From Chiayiivirga flava (GTDB taxonomy: Bacteria > Pseudomonadota > Gammaproteobacteria > Xanthomonadales > Xanthomonadaceae): 64,000 nucleotides of DNA. A model generated the notes under the pieces. The model was not told the DNA's origin, did no database searches, and saw nothing but the letters and a program-made list of their open reading frames with translations. Positions 25,960 to 37,386 of this stretch are shown piece by piece. The position numbers and the translations under genes are program-made. The stretch lies in NCBI RefSeq assembly GCF_014202825.1, contig NZ_JACHHP010000001.1, positions 930,001 through 994,000 on the forward strand, in the 5' to 3' direction. Position 1 is the first letter of the stretch. Each line of letters starts with the position of its first letter.

Positions 25960-28215
25960 TCAGCGCGAATAGCCGAGGATAGCACGCTCCAGAAGTTCGC
26001 CGGACTTGCGGCCCAGCGTGGCCAGGCCCTTGAACTCCACTTCGATGTAGATGCCGTTGTTTTTCTCGCCCTCGGCATTCTTCAGATAGTGGCGGCCGAG
26101 CACGCGCATCGCGAGGCAGCAATTGTCCCACTCCACGCCGCCGACGGCCTCGAGTGTAGAGTTGTCGAGCAGCGAATAGTTCCAGCGCGCGACCAGGCGC
26201 CAGCGTTCGTTCAGCGGCACCAGCACCGACGCGTCGACCTGCTCCACCGACACGTTGCCGGCGTTGAGCCCGCCGGTGTTGCGACGGAAGCGGTAGGCGA
26301 AGTTCGCGACGCCGGCGTCGGACCAGCGGTACTGCGCGCGCAGCGCGGACAGGTCGCTGAGCTCGTCGTCCGGATCCCACTGCTGGCTGACGCCCACGCG
26401 CCAGCGGTCATCCAGGGTGATGTCGAGATCGGCGACGTACGCCGAGCCGGCACGATCCATCACCGGCACGCCCGGCAGCTGCACGCGCTGCGGCTCGAAA
26501 TAGCGGATCTGGCCCAGACTCGCGGCGAGGCGCTCGCGGCCGGTGGCCTCGTCGAGGAAACGCGTCGTGACGGCGGCAGTCAGCTGGTTCGCATCGGTCT
26601 GGCGATCGGCGCCCGTGAAGCGGTTCGGCCGGAACAACTGGGCAAAACCGAAGCTCAGTTCCTGCGTATCGAACGTGGGAAGGTCGCTCTGGTCGCGGTA
26701 GGGCACGTAGAGGTAATACAGGCGCGGTTCGAGCGTCTGCAGCATCGGGCGATCGAACCATTGCGTGCCGCGTTCGTAGAACAGGCCGGCATCGAGGCTG
26801 TAGATCGGCACGCCGCGGTCCGGCGAGCCGGTCGGGAACGCCGCGTCGTAATCGCCGTCGAGTTCGTACTTGGTGTAGCGGTAGGCGATTTCCGGACGCA
26901 CGAAGCCGCTCGCGCGCTCGTACGGCAGGCGCAGGTAGGGCATCACGTCCACGCGCGTGGCGCCGGGCTTGTCGGAGTGGTCGAACACCACGCCCTCGCT
27001 GTGCATGCCGACGCTGAGCCAGTCGAGCAGCGGCCGCTCGTAGTTGAACAGCGCGCGCGGCAGGCGGCGGAAGGGTTCGGCCGCGTCGCGCTGCGGCGCG
27101 GGGATGGACGGATCGGTCAGATCCCACTCCTGCACCGCAAGGCTCGCGTTCCAGTACACGCCGCGTCCGTTGAGCGCGGCGGAGCTTTCGAGCAGCGTGG
27201 TGCTGGCGGCGGCGAGCGAATCGCCGAAATCCTCGAAGTAGCGATCGTCGGAAATGTGGTTGATGTTGGCGTTGACCGTCCACTGGTCGCCGAGCCGGCC
27301 GTCGTGGTGCAGCGTGAACGAGCCGCGGTCTTCGCCGGTGATGTCGTCGTCCGGCAGGTAGGTGCCGTAGATCTCGCCGCGCTGGGTGTCGGTCAGGTAG
27401 CGGAATTCGCCGCCGAGCATCACGCCGCGCCGCCCGAGGATGCGCGGCGTGAGCGTGGCATCGTAGTTCGGCGCCAGATTGAGGTAGTACGGCACCGAGA
27501 CGTCGATGCCGCTGTCCTGCGAGCTCCCGACGCTGGGAAACAGGAAACCGCTGCGGCGGCGATCGTCGATCGGAAAACTCGCGTACGGCAGGTACAGGAT
27601 CGGCACGCGCCCAAGGCGCAGGGTGGCGTGTTTTGCCGTGCCGACGCCGGCCATCTGGTCCAGTTCCACCTGGCGCGCGCGCAGTTCCCAGGAGTGGTGC
27701 CCCGGATCGCAGGTGGTGTAGATCACGTCGGTGAGATCGCTGGTCTGCCCCTGCGTCAGCGCGGTGGCGGCACTGCCGTTGCCGCGCGAGCTCAGCAGCT
27801 GGTAATCCACCGTCCGCAAGATGTTGCGATCCTGCGCCAGCTCGCCCTGGGCACGCTCGGCGCCGAGCAGCAGCCCGCGGTCCTGATACTGGACGTTGCC
27901 TTCGGCATCGTAGGTTTCCGCCTGCGTGTCGTAGGACAGCCGGTCGGCCGCGATTCGCTGGTCGGCGCGGCGGATCTCCACGCCGCCTTCGAGCAGGTAA
28001 CGCGTCCGCTCGCGCACGTCGAAACGCTCGGCCGCCAGTTCGGTCTGGGCGCTCTCGCGGTCGCCGTCGCGCGGCAGGTCCGGCCGGTAGAAATCGAAGA
28101 GCGCGTTCTCCCGGCACAGCACCCACATGTCGTCCTCGGAGCGTTCGGTGGCTCCGGCAACGTGGGCGGCGAGGACGAGGCTGGGCAGGAGAAGAGCGTG
28201 ACGGATGCGGAGCAC
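25960..28215 (-). CDS. lptD: LPS-assembly outer-membrane protein LptD
   Basis: A 751-aa outer-membrane beta-barrel that inserts LPS into the outer leaflet together with LptE. The signal peptide is about residues 1-22. An OstA/LptA-like N-terminal domain (about 45-200) is followed by the barrel. The four cysteines needed for LptD disulfides are present: C34 (MWVLCRENA), one in TTCDPGHHSW, and the adjacent pair in WDNCCLAMRV near residue 700. The start is a GTG at 28215. It is first of lptD-surA-pdxA and divergent from the suf regulator. Confidence 0.96.
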   Translation of the reverse strand: MLRIRHALLLPSLVLAAHVAGATERSEDDMWVLCRENALFDFYRPDLPRDGDRESAQTELAAERFDVRERTRYLLEGGVEIRRADQRIAADRLSYDTQAETYDAEGNVQYQDRGLLLGAERAQGELAQDRNILRTVDYQLLSSRGNGSAATALTQGQTSDLTDVIYTTCDPGHHSWELRARQVELDQMAGVGTAKHATLRLGRVPILYLPYASFPIDDRRRSGFLFPSVGSSQDSGIDVSVPYYLNLAPNYDATLTPRILGRRGVMLGGEFRYLTDTQRGEIYGTYLPDDDITGEDRGSFTLHHDGRLGDQWTVNANINHISDDRYFEDFGDSLAAASTTLLESSAALNGRGVYWNASLAVQEWDLTDPSIPAPQRDAAEPFRRLPRALFNYERPLLDWLSVGMHSEGVVFDHSDKPGATRVDVMPYLRLPYERASGFVRPEIAYRYTKYELDGDYDAAFPTGSPDRGVPIYSLDAGLFYERGTQWFDRPMLQTLEPRLYYLYVPYRDQSDLPTFDTQELSFGFAQLFRPNRFTGADRQTDANQLTAAVTTRFLDEATGRERLAASLGQIRYFEPQRVQLPGVPVMDRAGSAYVADLDITLDDRWRVGVSQQWDPDDELSDLSALRAQYRWSDAGVANFAYRFRRNTGGLNAGNVSVEQVDASVLVPLNERWRLVARWNYSLLDNSTLEAVGGVEWDNCCLAMRVLGRHYLKNAEGEKNNGIYIEVEFKGLATLGRKSGELLERAILGYSR

Positions 28216-28329
28216 GGCGTCTGGATCGGGCGAAAACGGCCGCCAGCTTGCCGGAAGCGCCGTTGCACGGCAATCGCGCGCCGCGACGGCGCCTGGCCGG
28301 CCACGGGCGAACTGCGGCGGCGTGCACGG

Positions 28330-28358
28330 TTGCGGGGCCGCCTGTTAAAACGTACAAT
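28330..28358 (+). promoter_or_regulatory. Candidate sigma-70 promoter of the suf operon
   Basis: TTGCGG (28330-28335), 17-nt spacer, TACAAT (28353-28358). The -10 matches 5 of 6 positions and lies 37 bp before the regulator ATG. The gap between -10 and ATG contains an ATCGATCATCGATCG-type dyad that could be an operator; this is inference. Confidence 0.5.
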
Positions 28359-28394
28359 TTCGGTCCTCTATCGATCATCGATCGCATCGCCGCC

Positions 28395-28850
28395 ATGCTG
28401 CGCGTCACCCGCCTCACCGACTACGCCACCCTGCTGCTCACCGTGCTCGCCGCGCGGCCGCAGGACGTGCTGAGCGCGTCGCAGCTGGCCGAGCAGACGC
28501 GGCTGGAACTGACCACGGTCAGCAAGGTGCTCAAGCCGCTGGCGCAGGTGGGCCTGATCGATGGCCTGCGTGGCGTCAACGGCGGCTACCGCCTGGCACG
28601 CGAGGCCAGCGACATCCGTCTCATCGACATCGTCGAGGCGATGGAAGGCCCGATCGAGATGACCGAATGCAGCGGCGAGCACTCGCGCTGCGAGCAGCAG
28701 CCGCACTGCGGCCTGACACCGCACTGGCGTCGCGTCAACGACGTCATCGCCGACGCGCTGCGCGACGTGACGCTCGCGCAACTGCTCGCACCGGCCTCCC
28801 GCATGACCCTGCCGCCGCGTCGCATCGCCGCGCGGCTGGCGACCGTCTGA
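28395..28850 (+). CDS. Rrf2-family SUF iron-sulfur assembly regulator
   Basis: A 151-aa Rrf2-type winged-helix regulator, the usual first gene of suf operons in Xanthomonadales. The helix-turn-helix segment is about residues 20-60 ([20 protein letters not shown]), then [13 protein letters not shown] in the wing. Three cysteines in [14 protein letters not shown] (about 94-107) could bind an Fe-S cluster, as in IscR. It likely senses Fe-S status and controls this operon. sufB starts 16 bp downstream. Confidence 0.93.
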   Translation: MLRVTRLTDYATLLLTVLAARPQDVLSASQLAEQTRLELTTVSKVLKPLAQVGLIDGLRGVNGGYRLAREASDIRLIDIVEAMEGPIEMTECSGEHSRCEQQPHCGLTPHWRRVNDVIADALRDVTLAQLLAPASRMTLPPRRIAARLATV

Positions 28851-28866
28851 TCCGACAGGCAGCCCG

Positions 28867-30302
<1,436 letters not shown>

Positions 30303-30306
<4 letters not shown>

Positions 30307-30509
30307 CGGCCTCGCCGAGCTTCGAACGGATCGGGCGCAAGTTCCGCCAGGGGGACGAGCCGTCCCTCGTGGACGAGTACGCCCACCTCTCGATCGACGA
30401 ACGCATTGCGCTGTTTCTTGCCTTCCGCGCCCGCTTCATCCGAGGACGTTATGGATCTGACCCAGGATTTGAGAGAGTTTTTCAACGCGCTCGTCTCGAA
30501 CAACGTTAG
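30303..30509 (+). CDS. Small protein of unknown function inserted in the suf operon (partner of nucleotidyltransferase)
   Basis: A 68-aa basic protein, no signal or membrane helix: a flexible start ([20 protein letters not shown]), then a predicted helix pair ([20 protein letters not shown]), then [13 protein letters not shown]. It resembles in layout the short helical proteins often found just before DUF6036/AbiEii-like nucleotidyltransferase genes; this is pattern memory, not a search result. The ATG overlaps the sufB stop (ATGA). Its 3' end overlaps the next gene by 59 bp, so both depend on sufB translation. It could be an antitoxin-like partner. Function is not known. Confidence 0.6.
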
Positions 30510-30912
30510 GTTCCTCGTCGTCGGGGGCAACGCGGTCATCGCACACGGATTCGTGCGCAGCACCGAGGATTTCGATTTCTGGATTGCGCGCGATCGCGAC
30601 AACGCCAGGAACGTGCTGCGGGCACTGGAGCAGTTTGGCGTCGGCAGTCTCGGGTTCACCGAAGAAGATTTCCTCGAACCCGGACAGGTGCTGATGTTCG
30701 GGCGTCTGCCCAACCGCATCGACCTGCTCACGTCGATCAGCGGCGTGGAATTCGAGGACGCGTATCCACGGCGCGTGGTCGGCAATTTCGGCGGCGTGTC
30801 GATGCCACTGATCGCCTTGTCCGACCTGTTGGTGAACAAGAAAGCCCTCGGACGCGAAAAGGACCTGGCGGATGTCGCCGAGTTCGAGCGTTCGACAAAA
30901 CACGGAAGCTGA
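30451..30912 (+). CDS. Nucleotidyltransferase-fold protein (DUF6036/AbiEii-like) inside the suf operon
   Basis: A 153-aa protein with the minimal nucleotidyltransferase motif GGNAVIAHGFVRSTEDFDFW (residues about 27-46): a GG(N/S) start, then a D-x-D metal pair. The next strand reads NRIDLLTSISGVEFEDAY. The C-terminal part, LIALSDLLVNKKALGREKDLADV, is typical of AbiEii/DUF6036-like proteins. Some relatives are toxins that modify tRNA ends; others are uncharacterised. Its base composition looks less GC-rich than its neighbours (e.g. GATTTGAGAGAGTTTTTC), hinting at transfer. sufC starts 5 bp after the stop. A role in Fe-S assembly is not supported by sequence; a toxin-like role is an inference. 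Confidence 0.75.
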   Translation: MDLTQDLREFFNALVSNNVRFLVVGGNAVIAHGFVRSTEDFDFWIARDRDNARNVLRALEQFGVGSLGFTEEDFLEPGQVLMFGRLPNRIDLLTSISGVEFEDAYPRRVVGNFGGVSMPLIALSDLLVNKKALGREKDLADVAEFERSTKHGS

Positions 30913-30917
30913 GTTCC

Positions 30918-31678
<761 letters not shown>

Positions 31679-31682
<4 letters not shown>

Positions 31683-32968
31683 GCGAATTGCTCGATTCGC
31701 TGAGCGGCGCCTTCGACACGCTGCCGCTGCGCGACGCTGCCGGCCTCGGCGTGCTGCGCCGCGACGCGCTCGCCGGCGCACGTCGCGCCGGCCTTCCCGG
31801 CGCACGCGCCGAACGCTGGAAGTACACCTCGCTGCGCGCGCTGGAACGGCGGCGGTTTGCGCCGGTGACCGATATCGCGAAAGTGGCGATCGCGCTGCCG
31901 CCGACGCCGCGCATGGTGTTCGTCAACGGCCGCCTCGACGCGGACCGGACCGATCTGGCCGGCCTGCCCTATGGCGTGCGCGTGCTGCCGCTGTCGTCCG
32001 CGCTCGGCTCCGACCCGTCGATCGCCGACCTGTTCCTCGCGCGCCGCTTCACCTCGGGCGACGAAGCCTTCGCCCAGCTCAACACCGCGCTCGCCACCGA
32101 GGGCGCGGTGGTGCGGGTCGAAGCCTGCGCGCCCACGACCACGCTGCACCTGGTGTTCATCGGAGCCGACGGCGGCGGTGCGGATCGCGCCTGGCACCTG
32201 CGCAATCTCGTCGACCTGCAGGCCGGCGCCTGTCTGCAGCTGGTCGAACACCATGTCGCCACGGCCGCGCATGCGCACCTGTCGAACACGATCACCCAGC
32301 TGCACCTGCGCGACAACGCCCGTCTCGCGCACGCGCGCGTGCAGCAGGAGGCCGTCGGCGCCACCGCCCTGCTGCGCACCGAGGCCGCGCTCGAACGCGA
32401 TGCGACGTATCGCCGTCTCGATCTCGAGCTCGGCGCCGCGCTGTCGCGGCACGAACTCAACGTCGCGCTGCGCGGCGAGGGCGCGCGCCTGCACGCACAC
32501 GGCGCCCTGCTTGGCGACGGGCGCCGCCTGGTCGATACCCGGCTCGGCATCGAGCACGTTGCGCGCGATACCGCGTGCGAGCTGGTTTACCGCGGCATCG
32601 CGAGCGGACGCGGGCGGGTCGCGTTCCACGGCGGCATCCTGATCCGCGCCGGCGCCGACGGCACCGATGCGAATCTTTCGAACAAGAACCTGCTGCTGTC
32701 CGACCAGGCCGAGATCGACACGCAGCCGGTGCTCGAAATCCACGCCGACGAGGTCAAGGCCGCGCACGGCGCCACGGTCGGCAACCTCGATGCGGCCGCG
32801 CTGTTCTACCTGCGCGCGCGCGGCATCCCCGAAGCGCCGGCACGCAGCATGCTGACCGCCGCCTTCCTGCGCGAAACGCTCGCGGTGCTCGATGCCGACC
32901 TGCGCGGCACCGTCGCGCCGGCGCTAGATGCCGCGCTCGAACGCGGCGCCGCCGGACCCGGCGCGTGA
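31679..32968 (+). CDS. sufD: Fe-S cluster assembly protein SufD
   Basis: A 429-aa SufB paralogue of the SufBCD scaffold. The N-terminal RAERWKYTSLRALERRRF and the C-terminal core with SNKNLLLSDQAEIDTQPVLE, IHADEVKAAHGATVGNLD and LFYLRARGIPEAPAR are diagnostic. The conserved HG(A)T segment holds the metal-binding histidine. The GTG start lies in the sufC stop. It is followed by sufS through another GTGA overlap. Confidence 0.96.
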
Positions 32969-34203
32969 ACGCGCAGGCGCGGTCGCAGGCGCCGGACTGG
33001 GCCGCGGTGCGGCGGGACTTTCCGCTGCTCGAGCGGCGCGTGCACGGCAAGCCGCTGATCTATCTCGACTCGGCCAACACCGGGCAGAAGCCCGCCGCGG
33101 TGATCGAGGCCACAGACGACTTCTACCGCCGCCACAATGCCAACGTCAGCCGCGCCGTGCACGCGCTCGGCACCGAAGCCACCGATGCCTACGAGGGCGC
33201 GCGCCGCAAGCTTGCGGCGTTCCTCGGCGTGCGCGCCGACGAACTGGTGCTGTGCAGCGGCACCACCTTCGCGATCAACCTGGTGGCCTATTCGTGGGCG
33301 CTGCCGCGCCTGAAGCCCGGCGATGCGATCGTGGTCTCGCGCATGGAGCACCACGCCAACATCGTGCCGTGGCAACTCGTGGCCGAACGCACCGGCGCCA
33401 CGATCCGCGTGGCCGAAATCACGCCGGACGGCGAGCTCGACATCGACGCGTTGTACCGCGCGTTGACGCCCGAGGTGAAGCTGCTGGCGCTGGCGCACGT
33501 GTCGAACGTGCTCGGCACGGTCAATCCGGTGCGCGAGATCTGCCGCGAGGCGCGCCGCCGCGGCATCGTCACCGTGATCGACGGCTCGCAGGCGGCGCCG
33601 CACCGGCCGCTGGACATCGCCGCGATCGGCTGCGACTTCTACGCCATCACCGGCCACAAGATGTGCGGCCCCACCGGCACCGGCGCGCTGTGGGCGCGAC
33701 GCGAACACCTCGCCGCGATGCCGCCGTTCCTCGGCGGCGGCGAGATGATCCGCGAAGTGTCGTTCGACGGCACCGTGTTCAACGACGGCCCGCACAAGTT
33801 CGAGGCGGGCACGCCGAACATCGCCGGCTTCGTCGGGCTCGGCGCGGCGGTGGACTATCTGTCGGCGCTCGGCATGGAGCACGTCGAAGCACGCGAGCAG
33901 GCCCTGCTGGCGCACGCCACCGAAGCCCTGTCGGTCATCGACGGCGTGCGCGTCTTCGGCGCGGCGCGCGAGAAGGCGGCGGTGCTGAGCTTCCTGATCG
34001 ACGGCGCGCACGCGCACGATCTGGCCACGCTGCTGGATCTGGAAGGTGTCGCGATCCGCTCCGGCCAGCACTGCGCGCATCCGCTGCTGCAGTGGTTCGG
34101 CGTGGCGGCCACGTGCCGCGCCTCGTTCGCGTTCTACAACACGCACGAGGAGATCGATCGCTTCATCGCGGCGCTGGTGAAGGTGCGGCGGCTGCTCGGC
34201 TAG
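32965..34203 (+). CDS. sufS: Cysteine desulfurase SufS
   Basis: A 412-aa PLP enzyme (group II) that takes sulfur from cysteine for Fe-S assembly. The PLP lysine is K232 (AITGHKMCGPTGTG). The catalytic cysteine is C370 in the group II motif RSGQHCAHP. DGSQAAPH binds the cofactor side. Length equals E. coli SufS (406 aa). No sufE or sufU is seen downstream; the next genes are a GNAT and a Rieske protein. The GTG start overlaps the sufD stop. Confidence 0.96.
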   Translation: MNAQARSQAPDWAAVRRDFPLLERRVHGKPLIYLDSANTGQKPAAVIEATDDFYRRHNANVSRAVHALGTEATDAYEGARRKLAAFLGVRADELVLCSGTTFAINLVAYSWALPRLKPGDAIVVSRMEHHANIVPWQLVAERTGATIRVAEITPDGELDIDALYRALTPEVKLLALAHVSNVLGTVNPVREICREARRRGIVTVIDGSQAAPHRPLDIAAIGCDFYAITGHKMCGPTGTGALWARREHLAAMPPFLGGGEMIREVSFDGTVFNDGPHKFEAGTPNIAGFVGLGAAVDYLSALGMEHVEAREQALLAHATEALSVIDGVRVFGAAREKAAVLSFLIDGAHAHDLATLLDLEGVAIRSGQHCAHPLLQWFGVAATCRASFAFYNTHEEIDRFIAALVKVRRLLG

Positions 34204-34231
34204 AGTGGCGGCGATTTTTTCCGGAGCGCGC

Positions 34232-34780
34232 ATGTCCAGTCCCGCATCGAACCCTGCAGCGCCGCTGCAGTTCCGCGCCGCCACCGTCGACGACGTGCCG
34301 GCGCTGGTGACGCTGGTGACCTCCGCCTACCGCGGCGACGCCAGCCGCGCCGGCTGGACCACCGAGGCCGATTTCCTCGCTGGCCAGCGCATCGATGCGC
34401 AGGTGCTGCACGCGGACATCGCACGCGACCTCTCGCGTGTCCTCGTCGCGCATCGCGATCGGGAACTGCTGGCCTGCGCCCACATCTGCATCGAGGACGG
34501 CGCCGGCTACTTCGGCATGTTTTCCGTGCAGCCCGCCCTGCAGGGCGCCGGCATCGGCAAACGCATGCTGGCCGAGGCCGAGCGCATCGTCCGCGAAGAC
34601 TGGAATGCCACGGTGATGCGCATGACCGTGATCGACATCCGCGACGAACTCATCGCCTTCTACGAACGTCGCGGCTATCGCCGCACCGGGATCCACAAGC
34701 CGTTCCCGTACGGCGACCTGCGTTTCGGCGTGCCGCTGCGCGACGACCTTCGCTTCGAGATCCTGGAGAAAACGCTGTGA
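34232..34780 (+). CDS. GNAT-family N-acetyltransferase
   Basis: A 182-aa acetyltransferase. The acetyl-CoA motif is FSVQPALQGAGIGKRML (about residues 97-113), followed by FYERRGYRRTGIHKPFP near the C-terminus. The substrate is unknown. GGAG lies 7 nt upstream of the ATG. It is 28 bp after sufS and coupled to the Rieske gene by a GTGA overlap, so it is probably cotranscribed with suf. Confidence 0.85.
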   Translation: MSSPASNPAAPLQFRAATVDDVPALVTLVTSAYRGDASRAGWTTEADFLAGQRIDAQVLHADIARDLSRVLVAHRDRELLACAHICIEDGAGYFGMFSVQPALQGAGIGKRMLAEAERIVREDWNATVMRMTVIDIRDELIAFYERRGYRRTGIHKPFPYGDLRFGVPLRDDLRFEILEKTL

Positions 34781-35103
34781 GCGACATGCAATGGACAGTG
34801 CTGTGCACGACCGCCGAGGTGCTTCCGGGTGAACGCCACGTTGCGTGGCTGGGCGATACGCCGGTCCTCGTGGTGAACCACGACGGCGATTTTTATGCCC
34901 TTGAAGACCGCTGCAGCCACGAGGATTTCGAACTGTCGCCCGGACCGTACGATGCCGACGCCGGGACCATCGAGTGCGTGTTGCATGGCGCCCGGTTCGA
35001 CGTGCGCACCGGCGAGCCGCTGTGCCCGCCGGCGTATTCCGCGGTGCAGACATTCCCGGTCATGGTGCAGGACGGATTGATCTACGTGAGCGATCCGCGT
35101 TGA
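34777..35103 (+). CDS. Rieske-type [2Fe-2S] ferredoxin
   Basis: A 108-aa single Rieske domain. Cluster ligands are C46/H48 (DRCSHED) and C67/H70 (CVLHGARFD). It resembles NirD/BphF-type stand-alone ferredoxins that feed electrons to oxygenases, although no oxygenase is nearby. A frequent location is the end of suf operons, suggesting a link to Fe-S biogenesis. The GTG start overlaps the GNAT stop. Confidence 0.9.
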   Translation: MSDMQWTVLCTTAEVLPGERHVAWLGDTPVLVVNHDGDFYALEDRCSHEDFELSPGPYDADAGTIECVLHGARFDVRTGEPLCPPAYSAVQTFPVMVQDGLIYVSDPR

Positions 35104-35235
35104 GCCCGAACGCCTTGCCGTGGAGGCGGACGGGAACACGCACGCATCCTCGCATTGGCCGGGGTCGCCCACTGCGCGCCCGCTCCGCCGCCGCCCGCAT
35201 CGGCTAGTCTTCCGCCTCCAGACTGCGTGCATCCC

Positions 35236-36042
35236 ATGTCCGACCACCACGCCAAGAAGCAGCTCGGCCAGCATTTCCTGCACGATGCCGCCATCATCGA
35301 CCGCATCGTGCGCGCCATCGATCCGCGCCCGGGCGAGCGCATCGTCGAGATCGGCCCCGGCCAAGGCGCGCTGACGATCCCGCTGCTCCGGCGCCACGGC
35401 GCGTTGACGGTGATCGAGTTCGATCGCGACCTGCTGCCCGGCCTGGCCCGCATCGATGCCGAGTCCGGCGCGCTCGAGGTGGTGAACGCGGACGTGCTCA
35501 CCGTGGACTTCACGCAGCTCGCGCGCGGCAGCCGGATGCGGCTGGTCGGCAACCTGCCCTACAACATCTCCTCGCCGATCCTGTTCCACGCGCTCGACCA
35601 TGCCGGCGCCATCGCCGACATGCACTTCATGCTGCAGAAGGAAGTCGTCGACCGCATGGCCGCGGAGCCCGGCAGCAAGGTCTACGGACGGTTGTCGGTG
35701 ATGCTGCAGGCCTTCGCGCAGGTGACGCCGCTGTTCGACGTGCCGCCGGGCGCGTTCCGGCCACCGCCGAAGGTGGACTCCGCGGTCGTGCGCGTGGTGC
35801 CGCGCGCGCCCGGCAGCATCGGCGTGCACGATGCCCGGCTGTTCGCCGAGGTGGTGAAGGCGGCGTTCTCGCAACGCCGCAAGACCTTGCGCAACGCGCT
35901 CGCGCCGCTCGCCGACGCCGACACGCTGCGCGCCTGCGGGGTCGATCCGGGCGCACGCGCGGAGGATGTCGCCGTGCCGCGGTTCGTCGCGCTGGGCAAT
36001 GCGCTTGCGCAGCGCCGCAGCGGAACGATGACAAGGGGATGA
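35236..36042 (+). CDS. rsmA: 16S rRNA dimethyladenosine transferase (KsgA)
   Basis: A 268-aa SAM methyltransferase that dimethylates two adjacent adenines in helix 45 of 16S rRNA, a late ribosome-assembly check. It begins [20 protein letters not shown] binding is in [12 protein letters not shown], and the catalytic [11 protein letters not shown] motif (N-L-P-Y) is complete. The C-terminal domain has [12 protein letters not shown]. The ATG at 35236 was chosen because it gives the family N-terminus. apaG and apaH follow. Confidence 0.96.
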   Translation: MSDHHAKKQLGQHFLHDAAIIDRIVRAIDPRPGERIVEIGPGQGALTIPLLRRHGALTVIEFDRDLLPGLARIDAESGALEVVNADVLTVDFTQLARGSRMRLVGNLPYNISSPILFHALDHAGAIADMHFMLQKEVVDRMAAEPGSKVYGRLSVMLQAFAQVTPLFDVPPGAFRPPPKVDSAVVRVVPRAPGSIGVHDARLFAEVVKAAFSQRRKTLRNALAPLADADTLRACGVDPGARAEDVAVPRFVALGNALAQRRSGTMTRG

Positions 36043-36061
36043 AGCCGGGCGCGTCGATCCG

Positions 36062-36067
36062 TACACT
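36062..36067 (+). promoter_or_regulatory. -10 hexamer TACACT before the second apaG start
   Basis: TACACT is followed by 7 nt and the ATG at 36075. A transcript starting there would be leaderless and would make the 126-aa ApaG of usual length. Confidence 0.4.
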
Positions 36068-36074
36068 GTCGGAC

Positions 36075-36455
36075 ATGCCCCAGTCCGATCACCCCATCCG
36101 CATCGACGTCGCCACGCAGTATCTCGACGACCAGTCCGCGCCGGAGCAGAACCGCTTCGCCTTCGCGTACACGATCCGCATCCGCAACGACGGCGCCGTG
36201 CCCGCGCGCCTGCTCAAGCGCCACTGGGTGATCACCGACGCCAACGGCAAGGTGCAGGAGGTGCGTGGCGAAGGCGTCGTCGGTGAGCAGCCGCGGCTGC
36301 GCCCGGGCGAGGACTTCGAATACACCTCGGGCGCCGTGCTCGAAACCAATGTCGGCACCATGCGCGGCAGCTACGAGTGGGTGGCCGACGACGGCACGCG
36401 CTTCGACGCGCCGATCGCGCAGTTCACCCTGTCCGTGCCGCGGACGCTGCATTGA
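36075..36455 (+). CDS. apaG: ApaG/CorD family protein
   Basis: A 126-aa FN3-like fold protein: [60 protein letters not shown] and the C-terminal LSVPRTLH. Biochemical function is unsettled (Co2+/Mg2+ tolerance phenotypes; pyrophosphate binding). The ATG at 36075 gives the usual length (125-127 aa). An upstream ATG at 36039 overlaps the rsmA stop (ATGA) and would add 12 residues, so both starts are possible. apaH follows after 10 bp. Confidence 0.93.
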   Translation: MPQSDHPIRIDVATQYLDDQSAPEQNRFAFAYTIRIRNDGAVPARLLKRHWVITDANGKVQEVRGEGVVGEQPRLRPGEDFEYTSGAVLETNVGTMRGSYEWVADDGTRFDAPIAQFTLSVPRTLH

Positions 36456-36465
36456 TCGCGGGACG

Positions 36466-37305
36466 ATGACGACCTGGGCCATCGGCGACCTGCAGGGCTG
36501 CTACGACGAAACGCAGCGCTTGCTCGAAGCGATCCGCTTCGATCCGGCGCAGGACCACCTGTGGTTCTGCGGCGACCTCGTCAATCGCGGCGGCCAGTCG
36601 CTGGAGACGTTGCGGCTGGTGAAATCGCTCGACATCCATAGCCACGTGGTGCTCGGCAACCACGATCTGTCGCTGCTCGCGATCTCGCTGCGGCGCGAGG
36701 ACGAACAGCGCAAGGTCAATCCCGATCTGCAGGCGGTGCTCTTCGCGCCGGACCGCAACGAGCTGCTCGACTGGCTGCGGCTGCGTCCGCTGCTGCACGT
36801 GGACCGCGCGCTGGGCTGGGCGATGGTGCACGCGGGGCTGGCGCCGAAGTGGTCGATCGCGCTCGCCGAACGCCGCGCGCACGAGGTGGAGGCGCGCCTG
36901 CACGGCAAGAACCACGACAAGCTGCTGCGCAACATGTACGGCAACAAGCCGGACGCGTGGTCGCCCAAGCTCGAGGGCTTCGATCGTCTGCGCGCGATCA
37001 TCAACGTGTTCACGCGCATGCGCTTCTGCAACGTGCGCGGCACGATCTCGTTCAACGAAAAGGGCGCGCCGGGCACGCAGAAGCCCGGTTTCTACCCCTG
37101 GTTCGAGGTTCCGGGCCATGCGCCGCGCGATCTGAAGATCGTCTGCGGGCACTGGTCCACTTTGGGCCTGTTCCAGGGCCTGGGCGTGCACGCGATCGAC
37201 ACCGGCTGCGTGTGGGGCGGCAAGCTCACCGCGCTGGCGCTCGGCGAGGAGCCGCGCATCGTGCAGGTGCCCGGCAAGGAAGGCCGCAAGCCGGGCAACG
37301 ACTGA
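36466..37305 (+). CDS. apaH: Symmetrical Ap4A hydrolase
   Basis: A 279-aa calcineurin-like phosphoesterase that splits diadenosine tetraphosphate into two ADP. Metal motifs are AIGDLQGCYDE (residues 5-15), FCGDLVNRGGQS (34-45), VVLGNHDLSLL (60-70), MVHAGLAPKW and VCGHWSTLG. It is last of rsmA-apaG-apaH. Also acts on mRNA Np4 caps in E. coli. It is convergent with the protease gene. Confidence 0.96.
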   Translation: MTTWAIGDLQGCYDETQRLLEAIRFDPAQDHLWFCGDLVNRGGQSLETLRLVKSLDIHSHVVLGNHDLSLLAISLRREDEQRKVNPDLQAVLFAPDRNELLDWLRLRPLLHVDRALGWAMVHAGLAPKWSIALAERRAHEVEARLHGKNHDKLLRNMYGNKPDAWSPKLEGFDRLRAIINVFTRMRFCNVRGTISFNEKGAPGTQKPGFYPWFEVPGHAPRDLKIVCGHWSTLGLFQGLGVHAIDTGCVWGGKLTALALGEEPRIVQVPGKEGRKPGND

Positions 37306-37353
37306 CGCCGCGCGCGGCACGCGGGCGCCCGCGCTGCAGCATCGCTGCGTGGC

Positions 37354-37380
37354 GGCGGCCGCGGAATGCCCGCGGCCGCC
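37354..37380. terminator. Bidirectional terminator-like hairpin between apaH and the protease gene
   Basis: Arms of 11 bp, GGCGGCCGCGG and CCGCGGCCGCC, flank a 5-nt loop (AATGC). It lies between convergent stops. There is no U-run, so the stem may act as an RNA 3'-end stabiliser instead. Confidence 0.55.
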
Positions 37381-37386
37381 CCGGCG

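Noticed and set aside
25942..28473. 843-aa plus-strand frame opposite lptD
   Set aside because: Shadow of lptD, which has all four conserved cysteines and the expected length.
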